From an uncultured Bacteroidales bacterium (GTDB lineage Bacteria; Bacteroidota; Bacteroidia; Bacteroidales; UBA932): a DNA stretch of 64,000 nt. The notes under the pieces were generated by a model that was given only the letters and a program-made list of their open reading frames with translations, searched no databases and was not told the origin of the DNA. The stretch covers positions 1 to 64,000 of the forward strand of contig CASFSL010000003.1 of the NCBI GenBank assembly GCA_949297365.1, read 5' to 3'. How positions within the stretch are numbered: position 1 is the first letter of the stretch; each line of letters begins with the position of its first letter. Made by a program: the position numbers and the translations under genes. Below are positions 37,276-46,461 of this stretch, piece after piece.

Positions 37276-38058
37276 CTATTCCCTCCAGAATTCTGTTTCA
37301 CCCATGTAGTTTACCGTCACCTCGGTGCCTGACATGGCCGGAGACAGCCGTACCTCTATATCCTCCGAACGCTGCATCCCTCCGGATATATCCATATGAA
37401 GATCGAATCCACCGTTGAAAAAATGAAACAAAGGTCCGCGGCTGAGTACCGCCATCGTCGGCTCCGCTGTCGAGAAAACGACTTCCACCACGGTATTACC
37501 TTCCCGGCTGGAAGTATGTTCTGTATAATCGCCCTCAACGGTCACCTCGTAGACATAACCATACCCGCACGAATCGGCAAGAGCCACATGCATCTCCATG
37601 GTATTCAAGGAATAGGGAGCATCCAGCCTGGTTGTCTGAAAGTCCACATCCACATCCCACTCATCCGGGCCGGTGCAGGAGACTGTAGCCGCCACCCCGT
37701 TGAAAGTACATTCCCAGACAGAACCTTCGTCGAGAATGGAATTACCGTCAAATACAAACTCGCCCCGTCCATCGGCAAGAACGCATTTATCGTCGTAAAG
37801 ACGCACCTTATACTCAGGAAAATACATATCCTCCAGCTCATATCTTCCATATTGGTCGGCTCTCACGTACATATCCACCTTCAAAGCCCTGTCCAACACT
37901 GAAAGAACCGGAGAGAGCACATAGTCACCGGTAACGCAATAGACGTAGTAAGCCTCCTCGACAATATTTACATACCTCTCCTCCGAACTGTCCACCTTGC
38001 ATCCCGCCACTGCCATAAGAGCCGCTGCCGCCAACCATATCTTTATAGCATTTTTCAT
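37276..38058 (-). CDS. hypothetical lipoprotein
   Basis: 260 residues. The signal peptide has lipobox AVAGC (Cys near residue 20). The body is beta-rich with several Tyr/Asp-rich strands (YVNIVEEAYYVYC near residue 30) and four more cysteines. No known family is recognised. It lies 11 bases after an outer-membrane barrel gene and 4 bases before tgt, so it is probably co-transcribed with both. A partnership with the barrel is inferred only from position. Confidence 0.65.
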   Translation of the reverse strand: MKNAIKIWLAAAALMAVAGCKVDSSEERYVNIVEEAYYVYCVTGDYVLSPVLSVLDRALKVDMYVRADQYGRYELEDMYFPEYKVRLYDDKCVLADGRGEFVFDGNSILDEGSVWECTFNGVAATVSCTGPDEWDVDVDFQTTRLDAPYSLNTMEMHVALADSCGYGYVYEVTVEGDYTEHTSSREGNTVVEVVFSTAEPTMAVLSRGPLFHFFNGGFDLHMDISGGMQRSEDIEVRLSPAMSGTEVTVNYMGETEFWRE

Positions 38059-38069
38059 GATTCCCTGTT

Positions 38070-38717
38070 TTAGAATTTATATCCGATTCCCAGCGAGAAC
38101 GCACCGGTATTACCCAATGACACCTCCGCTATGCCGTAGACAAATGTTCCGACAGTAATGCCTATGGGCGTCAGCGCAAATGCCGGGAGCAGAGTCATGT
38201 CCGTGCCGCGCAGCCCGGTCTCGGTTAAGAACGAGACTCCGAGACCGATGCCGGAATACAGCCGCACCAGATTGGTATGCACCCACACAAACCGGACATA
38301 AGGCATGACGGATATCTGATTGTCACTGCTCTTGAAAGCCAGACTACCGGTATATTTGTCAAAATAATTACGATAGTATCCGGAATACGTCACCACTCCG
38401 GAAAGCTCGAACCACTTACGGAAACGGTACGTATATGTCAGTCCTACAGCCCCCGACAGATAACCGTCACCACCGTAATACCGGCTGTCGGCTATCTCGC
38501 CGGCTATGGTTCCGTAACCGTAGATACCGTAGTCTTCGCTCAGACCGTTGTTGATCGTAACCGCGTCAAAAGGCATGGCTCCCCAGGTAAGCCGGAGCTC
38601 GCTGCCCTGCCAGAATTCAAAGTCCTCACGGCCACGGGCAGAAATATCGGCGATACTTCCCGATGCGAGCATCAGAAATACCGCCGATATCAATATCCTG
38701 GACATACGTCTTCTCAT
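38070..38717 (-). CDS. small outer-membrane beta-barrel protein
   Basis: 215 residues with a signal peptide (about 1-27). Repeated amphipathic strands include LSGAVGLTYTYRFRKWFELSG, and the protein ends AFSLGIGYKF, a typical barrel terminus. It is a paralogue of the protein at 5204: VRFVWVHTNLVRLYSGIG and the C-terminal strands align. The function is unknown. It is followed by a lipoprotein gene in a likely operon. Confidence 0.65.
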   Translation of the reverse strand: MRRRMSRILISAVFLMLASGSIADISARGREDFEFWQGSELRLTWGAMPFDAVTINNGLSEDYGIYGYGTIAGEIADSRYYGGDGYLSGAVGLTYTYRFRKWFELSGVVTYSGYYRNYFDKYTGSLAFKSSDNQISVMPYVRFVWVHTNLVRLYSGIGLGVSFLTETGLRGTDMTLLPAFALTPIGITVGTFVYGIAEVSLGNTGAFSLGIGYKF

Positions 38718-38732
38718 AGACAGGCGTATGTG

Positions 38733-39686
38733 TTATTTACCCAGTTTCGCAGCAATAGCCTTGAGCATGTCGTCAACCATGGCGTCGAGATGCCACTGAG
38801 GATTCCAGCCCCACTCCTCGCGGGCGCAGCTGTCGTCCATCATATTGGGCCATGAGTCGGCGATGGCTGCCTTCACGGGATCCACATTGTAATCAAAGGT
38901 AGCAGAAGGTATGCGCTCCTTGATCTTCGCGAACAGTTCCTTGGGGCAGAAGCTCATGCAGGTGATGTTGAAACTGTTGCGGTGTTTCAGCTTAGAAGGG
39001 TCGGCCTCCATGAGCTGGGTCACTGCATTCAGTGCGTCAGGCATGTAGAGCATGTCCATGTAGCTGTCTTCGGGAATAGGGCAGGTATAGTGGCCTGTCT
39101 TGAGTATCTCGTAGAAGACCTCTACGGCATAGTCAGTGGTACCGCCGCCGGGCAGGCAGCCGTTGGAGATGATGCCTGGGAAGCGCACGCTTCTGGCATC
39201 CACTCCGAAACGGTGGAAATAGTAATCTGAGAGCAGCTCGCCGGTAACCTTGCACACACCGTAGATGGTGTCAGGTCTCATGACTGTGTCCTGAGGAGTC
39301 TTGTCATGAGGAGTGCTGACTCCGAATGCTCCGATGGAGCTCGGGGTGAACACTGCGGTCTTGAACTCCTTGGCAAGGGTCAGGGAGTTGACCAGAGCCC
39401 CCATGTTGATCTTCCAGGCCAGCTCGGGATTCTTCTCACCCGTAGCCGAAAGAAGGGCCACCAGATTGAAGATTGCGTCTATGTTATGGTCCTTGACGGC
39501 CTGACCGAAAGCGTTGAAATCAAGAGCATCCAGTTTGATAGCCCTGGCGTAGGAAGCTATCTTGGCTACGGCATCGTCCTTGAGATCCGCACCGATTACA
39601 TTGTCTTCCCCATAATGTTTCTGGAGGTGGGGTACCAGCTCGGTGCCGATCTGTCCGCCGGCGCCTACAACTAATATACGTTTCAT
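38733..39686 (-). CDS. NAD-dependent L-threonine 3-dehydrogenase (SDR type)
   Basis: 317 residues. Extended short-chain dehydrogenase: VVGAGGQIGTELVPHL (NAD site), FTPSSIGAFGVSTP, and the YGVCK catalytic Tyr/Lys. The C-terminal NMMDDSCAREEWGWNPQ is characteristic of the epimerase-like threonine dehydrogenases that oxidise L-threonine to 2-amino-3-ketobutyrate. The partner Kbl ligase is not in the window. It has its own TATTTTTG promoter in the 53-bp gap after the S9 peptidase gene. Confidence 0.9.
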   Translation of the reverse strand: MKRILVVGAGGQIGTELVPHLQKHYGEDNVIGADLKDDAVAKIASYARAIKLDALDFNAFGQAVKDHNIDAIFNLVALLSATGEKNPELAWKINMGALVNSLTLAKEFKTAVFTPSSIGAFGVSTPHDKTPQDTVMRPDTIYGVCKVTGELLSDYYFHRFGVDARSVRFPGIISNGCLPGGGTTDYAVEVFYEILKTGHYTCPIPEDSYMDMLYMPDALNAVTQLMEADPSKLKHRNSFNITCMSFCPKELFAKIKERIPSATFDYNVDPVKAAIADSWPNMMDDSCAREEWGWNPQWHLDAMVDDMLKAIAAKLGK

Positions 39687-39721
39687 ATACCGTTAACTTT
39701 ATTTGTTGTTTTATCAAACTG

Positions 39722-39729
39722 CAAAAATA
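39722..39729 (-). promoter_or_regulatory. -7 promoter element of the threonine dehydrogenase gene
   Basis: TATTTTTG on the minus strand, 36 bases before the ATG. Confidence 0.6.
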
Positions 39730-39739
39730 CAAAAACTTT

Positions 39740-41827
39740 TTAATCTTTCAGCCACTGGTCGAACCAGGCGAAGAAGTCACGCTGCCAGTGGACGGCGTTC
39801 TGAGGCCTGAGTATCCAGTGGTTCTCCTCGGGGAAGAGCAGCATACGCGAGGGAACTCCCATCATCTGCGCGGCGTTGAAGGCGGCCATGCCCTGCTCTA
39901 CGGGCACGCGGTAGTCCATCTCGCCGTGAGTAACCATGATCGGGGTCTTCCAGTTGCGGATGAGCTTGTGGGGAGAATTGACGTAGTGTCTGCGGGCCGC
40001 GGGCTTCTCGAGATCCCAGGGAGCACCGCCGTTCTCCCAGTAAGGGAACCACATCTCCTCGGTCATCATGTACATCTGCTCCTGATTGAAGATGCCGGCA
40101 TGGGCCAGGAAAGCATCGAAGTCATCGGGATGAGCTCCGGCGAGGTAGTAGATCGAATAACCTCCGAAGCTGGCTCCCGAAGCGCCCATCTTGCCTACAT
40201 ACGGCTCCTGCTTCATCTCGTAGACGGCTGACATATAGTCGTCGATGCACTGGCCGGCGTAGTCCTGAGACACGTCATCGCACCATTTCTGGCCGAACGA
40301 CATGGTGCCGCGCCTGTTGGGCAGGATGACGATATAGCCCTGGGCGGCCATCAGCTTGAAGTTCCAGCGAGTAGACCAGCTCTGGCTGAGGCACTGCTGA
40401 GGACCTCCGGTGCAGAAGAGCATGGTCGGATATACCTTCGTAGAGTCGAATCCGGCAGGATAAACTACCCAGGTGAGCATCTTCAGGCCGTCTGTGGTAG
40501 GTACCCAGCGGAGCTCGTATGTCTCCTGGGCCAACCGGGCGTAGATATCGTCATTCTCGTGGGTGAGGTAGGTGAACGAGCCGTCGGCCAGAGATACAGC
40601 CACAATCTCATCGGGTCTGCTCATGGACTGGCAGGTAGTCAGCAGACGGTCAGTGCCCATCTCCGTCACTCCGCCGAAGTCAAACCAGAGATCATCTGGG
40701 GTAATGCGGGTGATGTTGCCCTCAAGGTCTACTGAATAAATAGCCTGCAGGGCAAATGTCAGGGCGTTGAAATAGAGTCCGCTGCCGTCGGCCTTCCATA
40801 CGGGCGACATGGCTCCGTGGTCAAAGCCTACGGTAAGTTCCTTCTTCTCACGGGAAGCCAGGTCGATGACGAAAAGCCTGGTACGGTCGGCCTCGAAACC
40901 GGCTCTCTCCATGCTCAGCCATGCAATGCTCTTTCCGTCGGGAGAGAACACCGGGTCGGTATCGTAGCCGTTCATGCCCTCTGTGAGATTCTCGCAGGTG
41001 CCGTCAGCCACATTGTAGAGATAGATGTCGGTATTGGTGGAGAAAGCGTATTCCTTGCCGGTCAGTTTGCGGCAGGCGTAAGCGATCCACTGTCCGTCAG
41101 GACTCCAGGAGAGCTGCTCCAGTCCGCCGAAGGGCAGTGTGGGAAGTTCGAATTTGGTGCCCTCAATGATATCCTTGCCGGGGGCAACTTTCAGGCTGTT
41201 GCCGGAGCGGGTCACGTCGGCCACGAAGGTGTGTGGAATGGTCTCCACGAAGCAGTCCCAGTGACGGTACATCAGGTCGTCTATCTCACGTCCCGAGGAC
41301 TTGGGAAGATCGGGATACAGGTCGGTCGGTTTGGTAGCGTACTGCACCTGGGCGATGTACATCACCTTCGTCTGGTCGGGGGAGAGCTTGAACTCGGAGA
41401 TACCTCCGGGAATGTCGCTTACCTGACGGGCACCCTTGCCGTCGGCCTTCATCGACCAGATCTGGCCGTCACGCAGATAAAGTATCGTCGAGCCGTCACC
41501 GTACCAGCGGGCATTGTTCGCACTGGAATTGAAATGGGTTATCTGCCTGTTGCCTGTGCCGTCGGCGTTCATTACATAGAGCTGCCGCACGCTGCGGTTC
41601 TCCTCTATGCTGGTGTAGGTCACTCCATAGAGTATCTTCTTGCCGTCCGGAGAGAGCTGGGGATCGGAGACACGTCCGAGCCGGAGCATAATCTCGGGAG
41701 TGAACTTGCCGTCCACAATCTCAAGCGGTTCTTTCTCAATGACGGACTGCCTGCCCTTGGCGGAGCCGTCCGCACAGAATGTCATTGCCATCAGGAATGT
41801 CGAAAGTAATATTAAAGGTTTTCTCAT
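39740..41827 (-). CDS. S9 family serine peptidase (DPP5-like)
   Basis: 695 residues with a signal peptide (about 1-23), so periplasmic. An N-terminal beta-propeller (about 45-420) has repeated DPQLSPDGKKILY-type WD-like blades. The alpha/beta-hydrolase domain has GASFGGYS with the nucleophile Ser, GEMDYRVPVEQG with Asp and EENHWIL with His, so the triad is intact. The length and domain layout match the dipeptidyl-peptidase 5 type of Bacteroidota that releases dipeptides from oligopeptides. POT transporters in this window could import the products. Confidence 0.9.
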   Translation of the reverse strand: MRKPLILLSTFLMAMTFCADGSAKGRQSVIEKEPLEIVDGKFTPEIMLRLGRVSDPQLSPDGKKILYGVTYTSIEENRSVRQLYVMNADGTGNRQITHFNSSANNARWYGDGSTILYLRDGQIWSMKADGKGARQVSDIPGGISEFKLSPDQTKVMYIAQVQYATKPTDLYPDLPKSSGREIDDLMYRHWDCFVETIPHTFVADVTRSGNSLKVAPGKDIIEGTKFELPTLPFGGLEQLSWSPDGQWIAYACRKLTGKEYAFSTNTDIYLYNVADGTCENLTEGMNGYDTDPVFSPDGKSIAWLSMERAGFEADRTRLFVIDLASREKKELTVGFDHGAMSPVWKADGSGLYFNALTFALQAIYSVDLEGNITRITPDDLWFDFGGVTEMGTDRLLTTCQSMSRPDEIVAVSLADGSFTYLTHENDDIYARLAQETYELRWVPTTDGLKMLTWVVYPAGFDSTKVYPTMLFCTGGPQQCLSQSWSTRWNFKLMAAQGYIVILPNRRGTMSFGQKWCDDVSQDYAGQCIDDYMSAVYEMKQEPYVGKMGASGASFGGYSIYYLAGAHPDDFDAFLAHAGIFNQEQMYMMTEEMWFPYWENGGAPWDLEKPAARRHYVNSPHKLIRNWKTPIMVTHGEMDYRVPVEQGMAAFNAAQMMGVPSRMLLFPEENHWILRPQNAVHWQRDFFAWFDQWLKD

Positions 41828-41860
41828 CAGTATAATAATTTAATGATCTGTCAAGGTACA

Positions 41861-42544
41861 TCACGAGCGGAGCTGCGATATCCAGCCGGTGAGCGCGTCC
41901 CACCAGCCGACAATAGTGTGCCAGTACTCCGGGAATATATAAGTCACTGCATCAACTATGCCCATGCGTATAGTCAGCAGGATGACGGTGGCGTTGAAGA
42001 GCCTCCATGCAGCGATGAACATATAGGAACGGACATATCCCTGTCCCTGTATGTCCGTCTGATAGTTACCGGTCTGCCTCCAGAAGCAGGTAAAGTGAAA
42101 TGCCGCCGTAAAGCCGATGAAGATGTCGAAGATGTAATACATCTCCTCCGAGCCGAGTATGCGCAGCAGCATGAACAGGTAAGTGAATATCGGGAAGCAG
42201 TACGGTGCCAGACTGATGAAGATACTGCCGAACCTTCTGCGTCCGCTGTGATATATCACTCCGGTGCCGTTGTCGGAAGCCTGGAAGGAGTTGATCTTCC
42301 GGAAAAACATCATGCCCACTATCGTATGGGTCAGCTCATGGGAGAAGGTCTGAAGCCATTTCTCATTCTTGCGCACCGGCGGGATAAGCATGATCAGGAA
42401 ATACGCCAGGGCACCGCAGCCGAACCACAGATACATCTTATACGCCCTCACCGAGTCCATGAACACCGACGGAATATTGAAGATGATTACCGCCAGGCAG
42501 AATATGACGATAATAAAATAAAGTATCCTTGAAACAATTCTCAT
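41861..42544 (-). CDS. M50-like integral membrane metallopeptidase
   Basis: About 227 residues from MRIVSRILYF; most of the chain is hydrophobic with about six helices. The zinc motif HELTH occurs near residue 70, just after a helix, as in site-2 protease relatives. No clear second motif (NxxPxxxLDG) is visible, so catalytic ability is uncertain. A TAAATTTG promoter at 42574 lies so near that the upstream Met at 42571 would be at or before the transcript start, which favours 42544. It is divergent from the SIMPL gene. Confidence 0.75.
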   Translation of the reverse strand: MRIVSRILYFIIVIFCLAVIIFNIPSVFMDSVRAYKMYLWFGCGALAYFLIMLIPPVRKNEKWLQTFSHELTHTIVGMMFFRKINSFQASDNGTGVIYHSGRRRFGSIFISLAPYCFPIFTYLFMLLRILGSEEMYYIFDIFIGFTAAFHFTCFWRQTGNYQTDIQGQGYVRSYMFIAAWRLFNATVILLTIRMGIVDAVTYIFPEYWHTIVGWWDALTGWISQLRS

Positions 42545-42573
42545 ACTTTGTAAAAGTTTAACATTAAGCACGG

Positions 42574-42581
42574 CAAATTTA
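42574..42581 (-). promoter_or_regulatory. -7 promoter element of the M50-like gene
   Basis: TAAATTTG on the minus strand, 30 bases before the ATG at 42544. Confidence 0.55.
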
Positions 42582-42601
42582 GAAAAATTTAAATAAATCC
42601 G

Positions 42602-42609
42602 TATATTTG
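42602..42609 (+). promoter_or_regulatory. -7 promoter element of the SIMPL/GH5 operon
   Basis: TATATTTG, 26 bases before the ATG at 42635. Divergent with the M50-like promoter 21 bases away. Confidence 0.6.
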
Positions 42610-42634
42610 TCAGATGTACTAAGATTTATACGCT

Positions 42635-43390
42635 ATGGAAGGGATTAAAAACGGCAGTCCTCAACAGGAAAAGGACAGACAGACCAAGGTAAAGCTGACT
42701 TTTGACGGAGGCTCGATAATGATCGGGCTGATAGTTCTCGGATGGTTCATCTACGCCGGCATCGGACGCTTCGCGGACAGGGACCGCAGCGTAGTGGTCA
42801 AGGGCCTCTCGGAAAGGGAGGTGGCAGCGGACCAGGTAATCTGGCCTCTGGCCTACAGGCTGGCCGGCAACGACCTGCGCTCGCTGTACAACGAGATAGA
42901 GCGGTCCAACACCGTCATCGTGGACTTCCTCACATCCAACGGCATCCCTCAGGAGGAGATAACCGTAGCTCCGGCATCGGTAACGGACCTTCAGGCCGAA
43001 AGATACAGCTACAACAACGAAGACCCCAACCGCTACAAGGCCGTCTCTGTAGTGACAGTCGCTTCCGACAAGATAGACCTGGTGCGCGGACTGATGAGCA
43101 GGCAGGGCGACCTGCTCAAGAAAGGCGTGGTGATAGCAGGTGACGACTACCAGTTCCAGACCGTATTCTCTTTCAACGGACTCAACGACATAAAGCCGGA
43201 GATGGTCGCCGAAGCCACTCAGAATGCAAGAGCAACTGCCCAGAAGTTTGCGGAGGACTCCGACAGCAGGATCGGCAAGATACGCTCGGCCTCACAGGGA
43301 CAGTTCTCGATTTCCAACCGGGACCAGAACACTCCGCACATCAAGGTAGTAAGAGTGGTCACAACCATAGAGTATTCTCTTAAAGACTAG
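42635..43390 (+). CDS. SIMPL-domain (DUF541) membrane-anchored protein
   Basis: 251 residues. Short cytoplasmic N-terminus, one transmembrane helix (about 28-46), then the SIMPL domain on the periplasmic side: RSVVVKGLSEREVAADQVIWPL near residue 50, followed by the paired alpha-beta unit ending HIKVVRVVTTIEYSL. Relatives are widespread and poorly understood. First gene of a plus-strand operon with the S24/GH5 gene (6-base gap) and a porin. Confidence 0.85.
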   Translation: MEGIKNGSPQQEKDRQTKVKLTFDGGSIMIGLIVLGWFIYAGIGRFADRDRSVVVKGLSEREVAADQVIWPLAYRLAGNDLRSLYNEIERSNTVIVDFLTSNGIPQEEITVAPASVTDLQAERYSYNNEDPNRYKAVSVVTVASDKIDLVRGLMSRQGDLLKKGVVIAGDDYQFQTVFSFNGLNDIKPEMVAEATQNARATAQKFAEDSDSRIGKIRSASQGQFSISNRDQNTPHIKVVRVVTTIEYSLKD

Positions 43391-43396
43391 AAGGAG

Positions 43397-45229
43397 ATGG
43401 CAACATTCAACGCGATTGACTATACAGACGCCGCCGGGAGACTGGCTTCCGGGGCATTCGTCAGAGTTCCTGTCTCAGGCAGCGGTATGCGCCCGTTCCT
43501 CAGACCGGACGAGGACTCAGTCCTGCTTGCTCCCGTAAAACTGTCCGGGCACAATTACAGCCAGTGGGAACTCAACGCATTCCAATCACGCTGCGGCAAT
43601 CCGGACAGAAGATACCGTAACCGCTCCTGCGCCAGCGGACGCATCACCATCCGGCGCCGGGATGTGGTGCTGGTACGGCATAAGGACGGCATGACCCCGG
43701 CACTTATGCGGGTGGTCCATGTCTGGGGTACCCTGCTGCTTCTGAGAGAGGACAGCTCATACTCCCCCTACGAAAGTGCCACAGTATCCGACGTACTCGG
43801 CGTAGTCATTGAGGGCACATGCCGCGGCGGAAGGCATTTCAACTCCGCTTCAAGAAAATGGAGATACGCGTCAAAGGCCTGGACCGCCTCATACAGGCCC
43901 CGGCTATGGGCAGGCAGGATCAGGAAATCTCCCACAAGGTCCGCCATATCCATGCTGGCCGTCCTGACCGCAGTGGTGATTCTCTCCTGCGTGGACAGAG
44001 GAAGACATGACATCATCCGGATAGAGGACGGTCAGTTCATCAAACACGAACAGCCGTATTACTTTATAGGTACCAACTTCTGGTACGGGCCGATACTGGC
44101 CTCGGAAGGCAGCGGAGGCGACCGGGAGCGTCTGACCCGCGAGCTGGACAGCCTGTGCTCGATGGGAGTGCGCAACCTACGCGTGCTGGTGGGCTCCGAC
44201 GGAGAACGCGGCGTATATACCAAAGTGGAGCCGACGCTCCAGTATGCTCCGGGCAAGTATAACGACACCCTGCTCCGGGGGCTGGATTATTTCCTCGTAG
44301 AGCTGGGAAAACGGGACATGGAGGCCGTACTCTATCTGGGCAATGCCTGGGAATGGAGCGGCGGCTATTCGCAGTATCTCAAGTGGGCCGGTTACGGAGA
44401 CATCCCCCTGCCCCGTGTGGCCGGCTATAACGAATACGTGGACTACGTCTCCAACTTCATGAAGTCCGACTCGGCCATGGGTATGTTCCGCCGCTACGTG
44501 ATGGACATTGTCTCGCGCACCAACACCGTCACCGGCAAGGCATACCGCGATGACCCGGCCATCTTCTCGTGGCAGATATGCAACGAGCCCAGACCTTTCG
44601 GAGAGGAGAACAAGGAGACGTTCAGGACCTGGCTGACAGAGACGGCCGAGATTATCAAGGCCATCGACCCCAACCATCTGGTATCGGTCGGCAGTGAGGG
44701 AAAGTACGGCTGCGAGGTGGACCTGAGCCTCTGGGAAGAGATAGGCCGCTCACCTTATATAGATTATCTGAACATCCACATCTGGCCGTTCAACTGGGGC
44801 TGGACCTCCCGCGATGACATGAACGACGGCACGGTAGAGCCGGCCATAGCCCTCTCGCTGGAATATCTGGACGAGCACATGGAAGTGGCCCGCAGGCTCC
44901 ACAAGCCTCTGGTGGTGGAGGAATTCGGCTTCCCGAGGGACAGCGTGGGCTTCTCGCGCAGCACATCCGTCAGCATGAGAGACCGCTACTACGAGGCCAT
45001 GCTGTCGCAGATGAACGGACAGAAAGCCTCAGGAACTCTCCTTGCCGGCTTTAACTTCTGGGGCTGGGGCGGTCTCGCGATACCCTCACAGGACCACCTG
45101 ATGTGGCAGCCCGGAGACGACTACACCGGAGATCCGGCCCAGGAAGAGCAGGGCCTGTATTCCGTCTTCGCCTCCGACACATCCACTGTATCCATAATCA
45201 GAAAATACGCACTGACTGTTAACGAATAG
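43397..45229 (+). CDS. fusion frame: degenerate S24/S26-like domain + GH5 (mannanase-type) glycoside hydrolase
   Basis: 610 residues in one frame. Residues about 17-140 resemble the S24/S26 peptidases of Bacteroidota (VPVSGSGMRPFLRPDED, RRRDVVLVRHKDG, SDVLGVVIEG). The catalytic Ser of GxSM is Gly30, and the His/Lys before RVV is Met104, so it looks inactive; a basic insert fills about 48-87. A basic stretch and a hydrophobic segment follow (MLAVLTAVVILSC, Met186). Residues about 205-610 are GH5: YYFIGTNFWYG, SWQICNEPRP (acid/base Glu397) and LVVEEFGFPRD (nucleophile Glu509), as in endo-beta-1,4-mannanases. Met186 (43952) would start a normal lipoprotein GH5, so two products from one frame are possible. 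Confidence 0.85.
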   Translation: MATFNAIDYTDAAGRLASGAFVRVPVSGSGMRPFLRPDEDSVLLAPVKLSGHNYSQWELNAFQSRCGNPDRRYRNRSCASGRITIRRRDVVLVRHKDGMTPALMRVVHVWGTLLLLREDSSYSPYESATVSDVLGVVIEGTCRGGRHFNSASRKWRYASKAWTASYRPRLWAGRIRKSPTRSAISMLAVLTAVVILSCVDRGRHDIIRIEDGQFIKHEQPYYFIGTNFWYGPILASEGSGGDRERLTRELDSLCSMGVRNLRVLVGSDGERGVYTKVEPTLQYAPGKYNDTLLRGLDYFLVELGKRDMEAVLYLGNAWEWSGGYSQYLKWAGYGDIPLPRVAGYNEYVDYVSNFMKSDSAMGMFRRYVMDIVSRTNTVTGKAYRDDPAIFSWQICNEPRPFGEENKETFRTWLTETAEIIKAIDPNHLVSVGSEGKYGCEVDLSLWEEIGRSPYIDYLNIHIWPFNWGWTSRDDMNDGTVEPAIALSLEYLDEHMEVARRLHKPLVVEEFGFPRDSVGFSRSTSVSMRDRYYEAMLSQMNGQKASGTLLAGFNFWGWGGLAIPSQDHLMWQPGDDYTGDPAQEEQGLYSVFASDTSTVSIIRKYALTVNE

Positions 45230-45235
45230 CCGGTA

Positions 45236-46408
45236 ATGAAAAGACTTATCCTGTTGATTGCCGTCATGGCAGCGGCTGTTTCAGCATACGCGGCCCGGAC
45301 ATGGTCGCTTACAGACACCCTTCTGGACGGCAAGGTCTCCGAGACTTTCCTGCACAACCACGACATGGCCTTCCAGATGCGCGGATCGCTCAGGGCTGAT
45401 ATGCCACGGGGCGAAGATCCCTCCGTCCATTTCCGCATGGACAACTTCCGCTGGAATATCGAAGGCAGAGTCGGCAAGAACCGGGAGATCTACTACCAGT
45501 TCCGCCAGAGCTTCAACGCCAACTTCCGCTCCAATACATTTGACAACCTGCTGGAATCCATAGACTACGCCTACATGGCCTGGACTCCGGTCCGCCGGTT
45601 TACCCTGACTTTCGGCAAGCAGGTCATGGCCCTCGGAGGCCAGGAAGCCTGGGCTGCCCCGGTGTATGTCATGCAGTACAGCGACTTCGGCGGCAGTTTC
45701 CCCTGCTATCAGCTCGGAATCATGGGCACCTGGCACATCACTCCTACGCAGGACCTTGCCGTACAGGTCTCCAATCTCAGGGGAGTATCGGACGGAGAGT
45801 ATTTCCACGGAGGTCTGCCTGATGGAGTAGAGTCATCCAGAGCTCCCTTCCTGTACACCCTCAACTGGAACGGCAACTTCCTGGACAATGCCCTGGAATT
45901 CCGCTGGTCGGCCTCCTACGGCTCCCAGGCGGTCGGGAAAGACCTGTGGATCATCGAGCTGGGCCAGTCCTACCGCAGCGACTGGTGGGGAGTCTATTTT
46001 GACCTTATATATTCCCGTCAGGACCTGGATGCCAACGGCATACTCAGCCGGGCCTCTGTCTTCCCCGACGGACTGAGCCGTACTCTGGAGAACGTGGAGT
46101 ACTTCTCCGCAATAGGCTACCTGCACCTGTTCTTCAGCCCCTCGTTCTCGGCATTCCTGAAAGGCTCCATCGAGCACGGCAGCCTGTACAGACCTTACGG
46201 AGATGTACCGACAGGCCTGTGCCGCTCCAGCTGGAACGCACAGGCCTGCCTCGAATACATGCCTACCAAGAGCCGGGATTTCCGCTTCTTCCTGCACTAC
46301 AACTACTACAGTGCCTCCCCCACCGGCTACGGCACCGCCCTGGGCATCACATCCGCGCAGGAGCACAGGCTTTCACTCGGACTTATCTACATTATGAATA
46401 TTTTCTAA
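45236..46408 (+). CDS. porin (phosphate-selective porin O/P-like)
   Basis: 390 residues with a signal peptide ending near SAYAA. A long barrel with alternating strands: FRMDNFRWNIEGRVGKN, YFQFRQSFN-like strands, FTLTFGKQVMALGGQEAW, and a terminal strand RLSLGLIYIMNIF. The FGKQ-type motif is typical of OprO/OprP-like porins. The substrate is not deducible; position after the GH5 gene suggests passage of oligosaccharide products, an inference. It is the last gene of the SIMPL-GH5 operon. Confidence 0.8.
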   Translation: MKRLILLIAVMAAAVSAYAARTWSLTDTLLDGKVSETFLHNHDMAFQMRGSLRADMPRGEDPSVHFRMDNFRWNIEGRVGKNREIYYQFRQSFNANFRSNTFDNLLESIDYAYMAWTPVRRFTLTFGKQVMALGGQEAWAAPVYVMQYSDFGGSFPCYQLGIMGTWHITPTQDLAVQVSNLRGVSDGEYFHGGLPDGVESSRAPFLYTLNWNGNFLDNALEFRWSASYGSQAVGKDLWIIELGQSYRSDWWGVYFDLIYSRQDLDANGILSRASVFPDGLSRTLENVEYFSAIGYLHLFFSPSFSAFLKGSIEHGSLYRPYGDVPTGLCRSSWNAQACLEYMPTKSRDFRFFLHYNYYSASPTGYGTALGITSAQEHRLSLGLIYIMNIF

Positions 46409-46416
46409 AACTTTTT

Positions 46417-46424
46417 TATATTTG
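46417..46424 (+). promoter_or_regulatory. -7 promoter element of the POT transporter pair
   Basis: TATATTTG, 38 bases before the ATG at 46462. Confidence 0.6.
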
Positions 46425-46461
46425 CAACCGCTACAAAAATTATTAATTTAAATTCATACTT

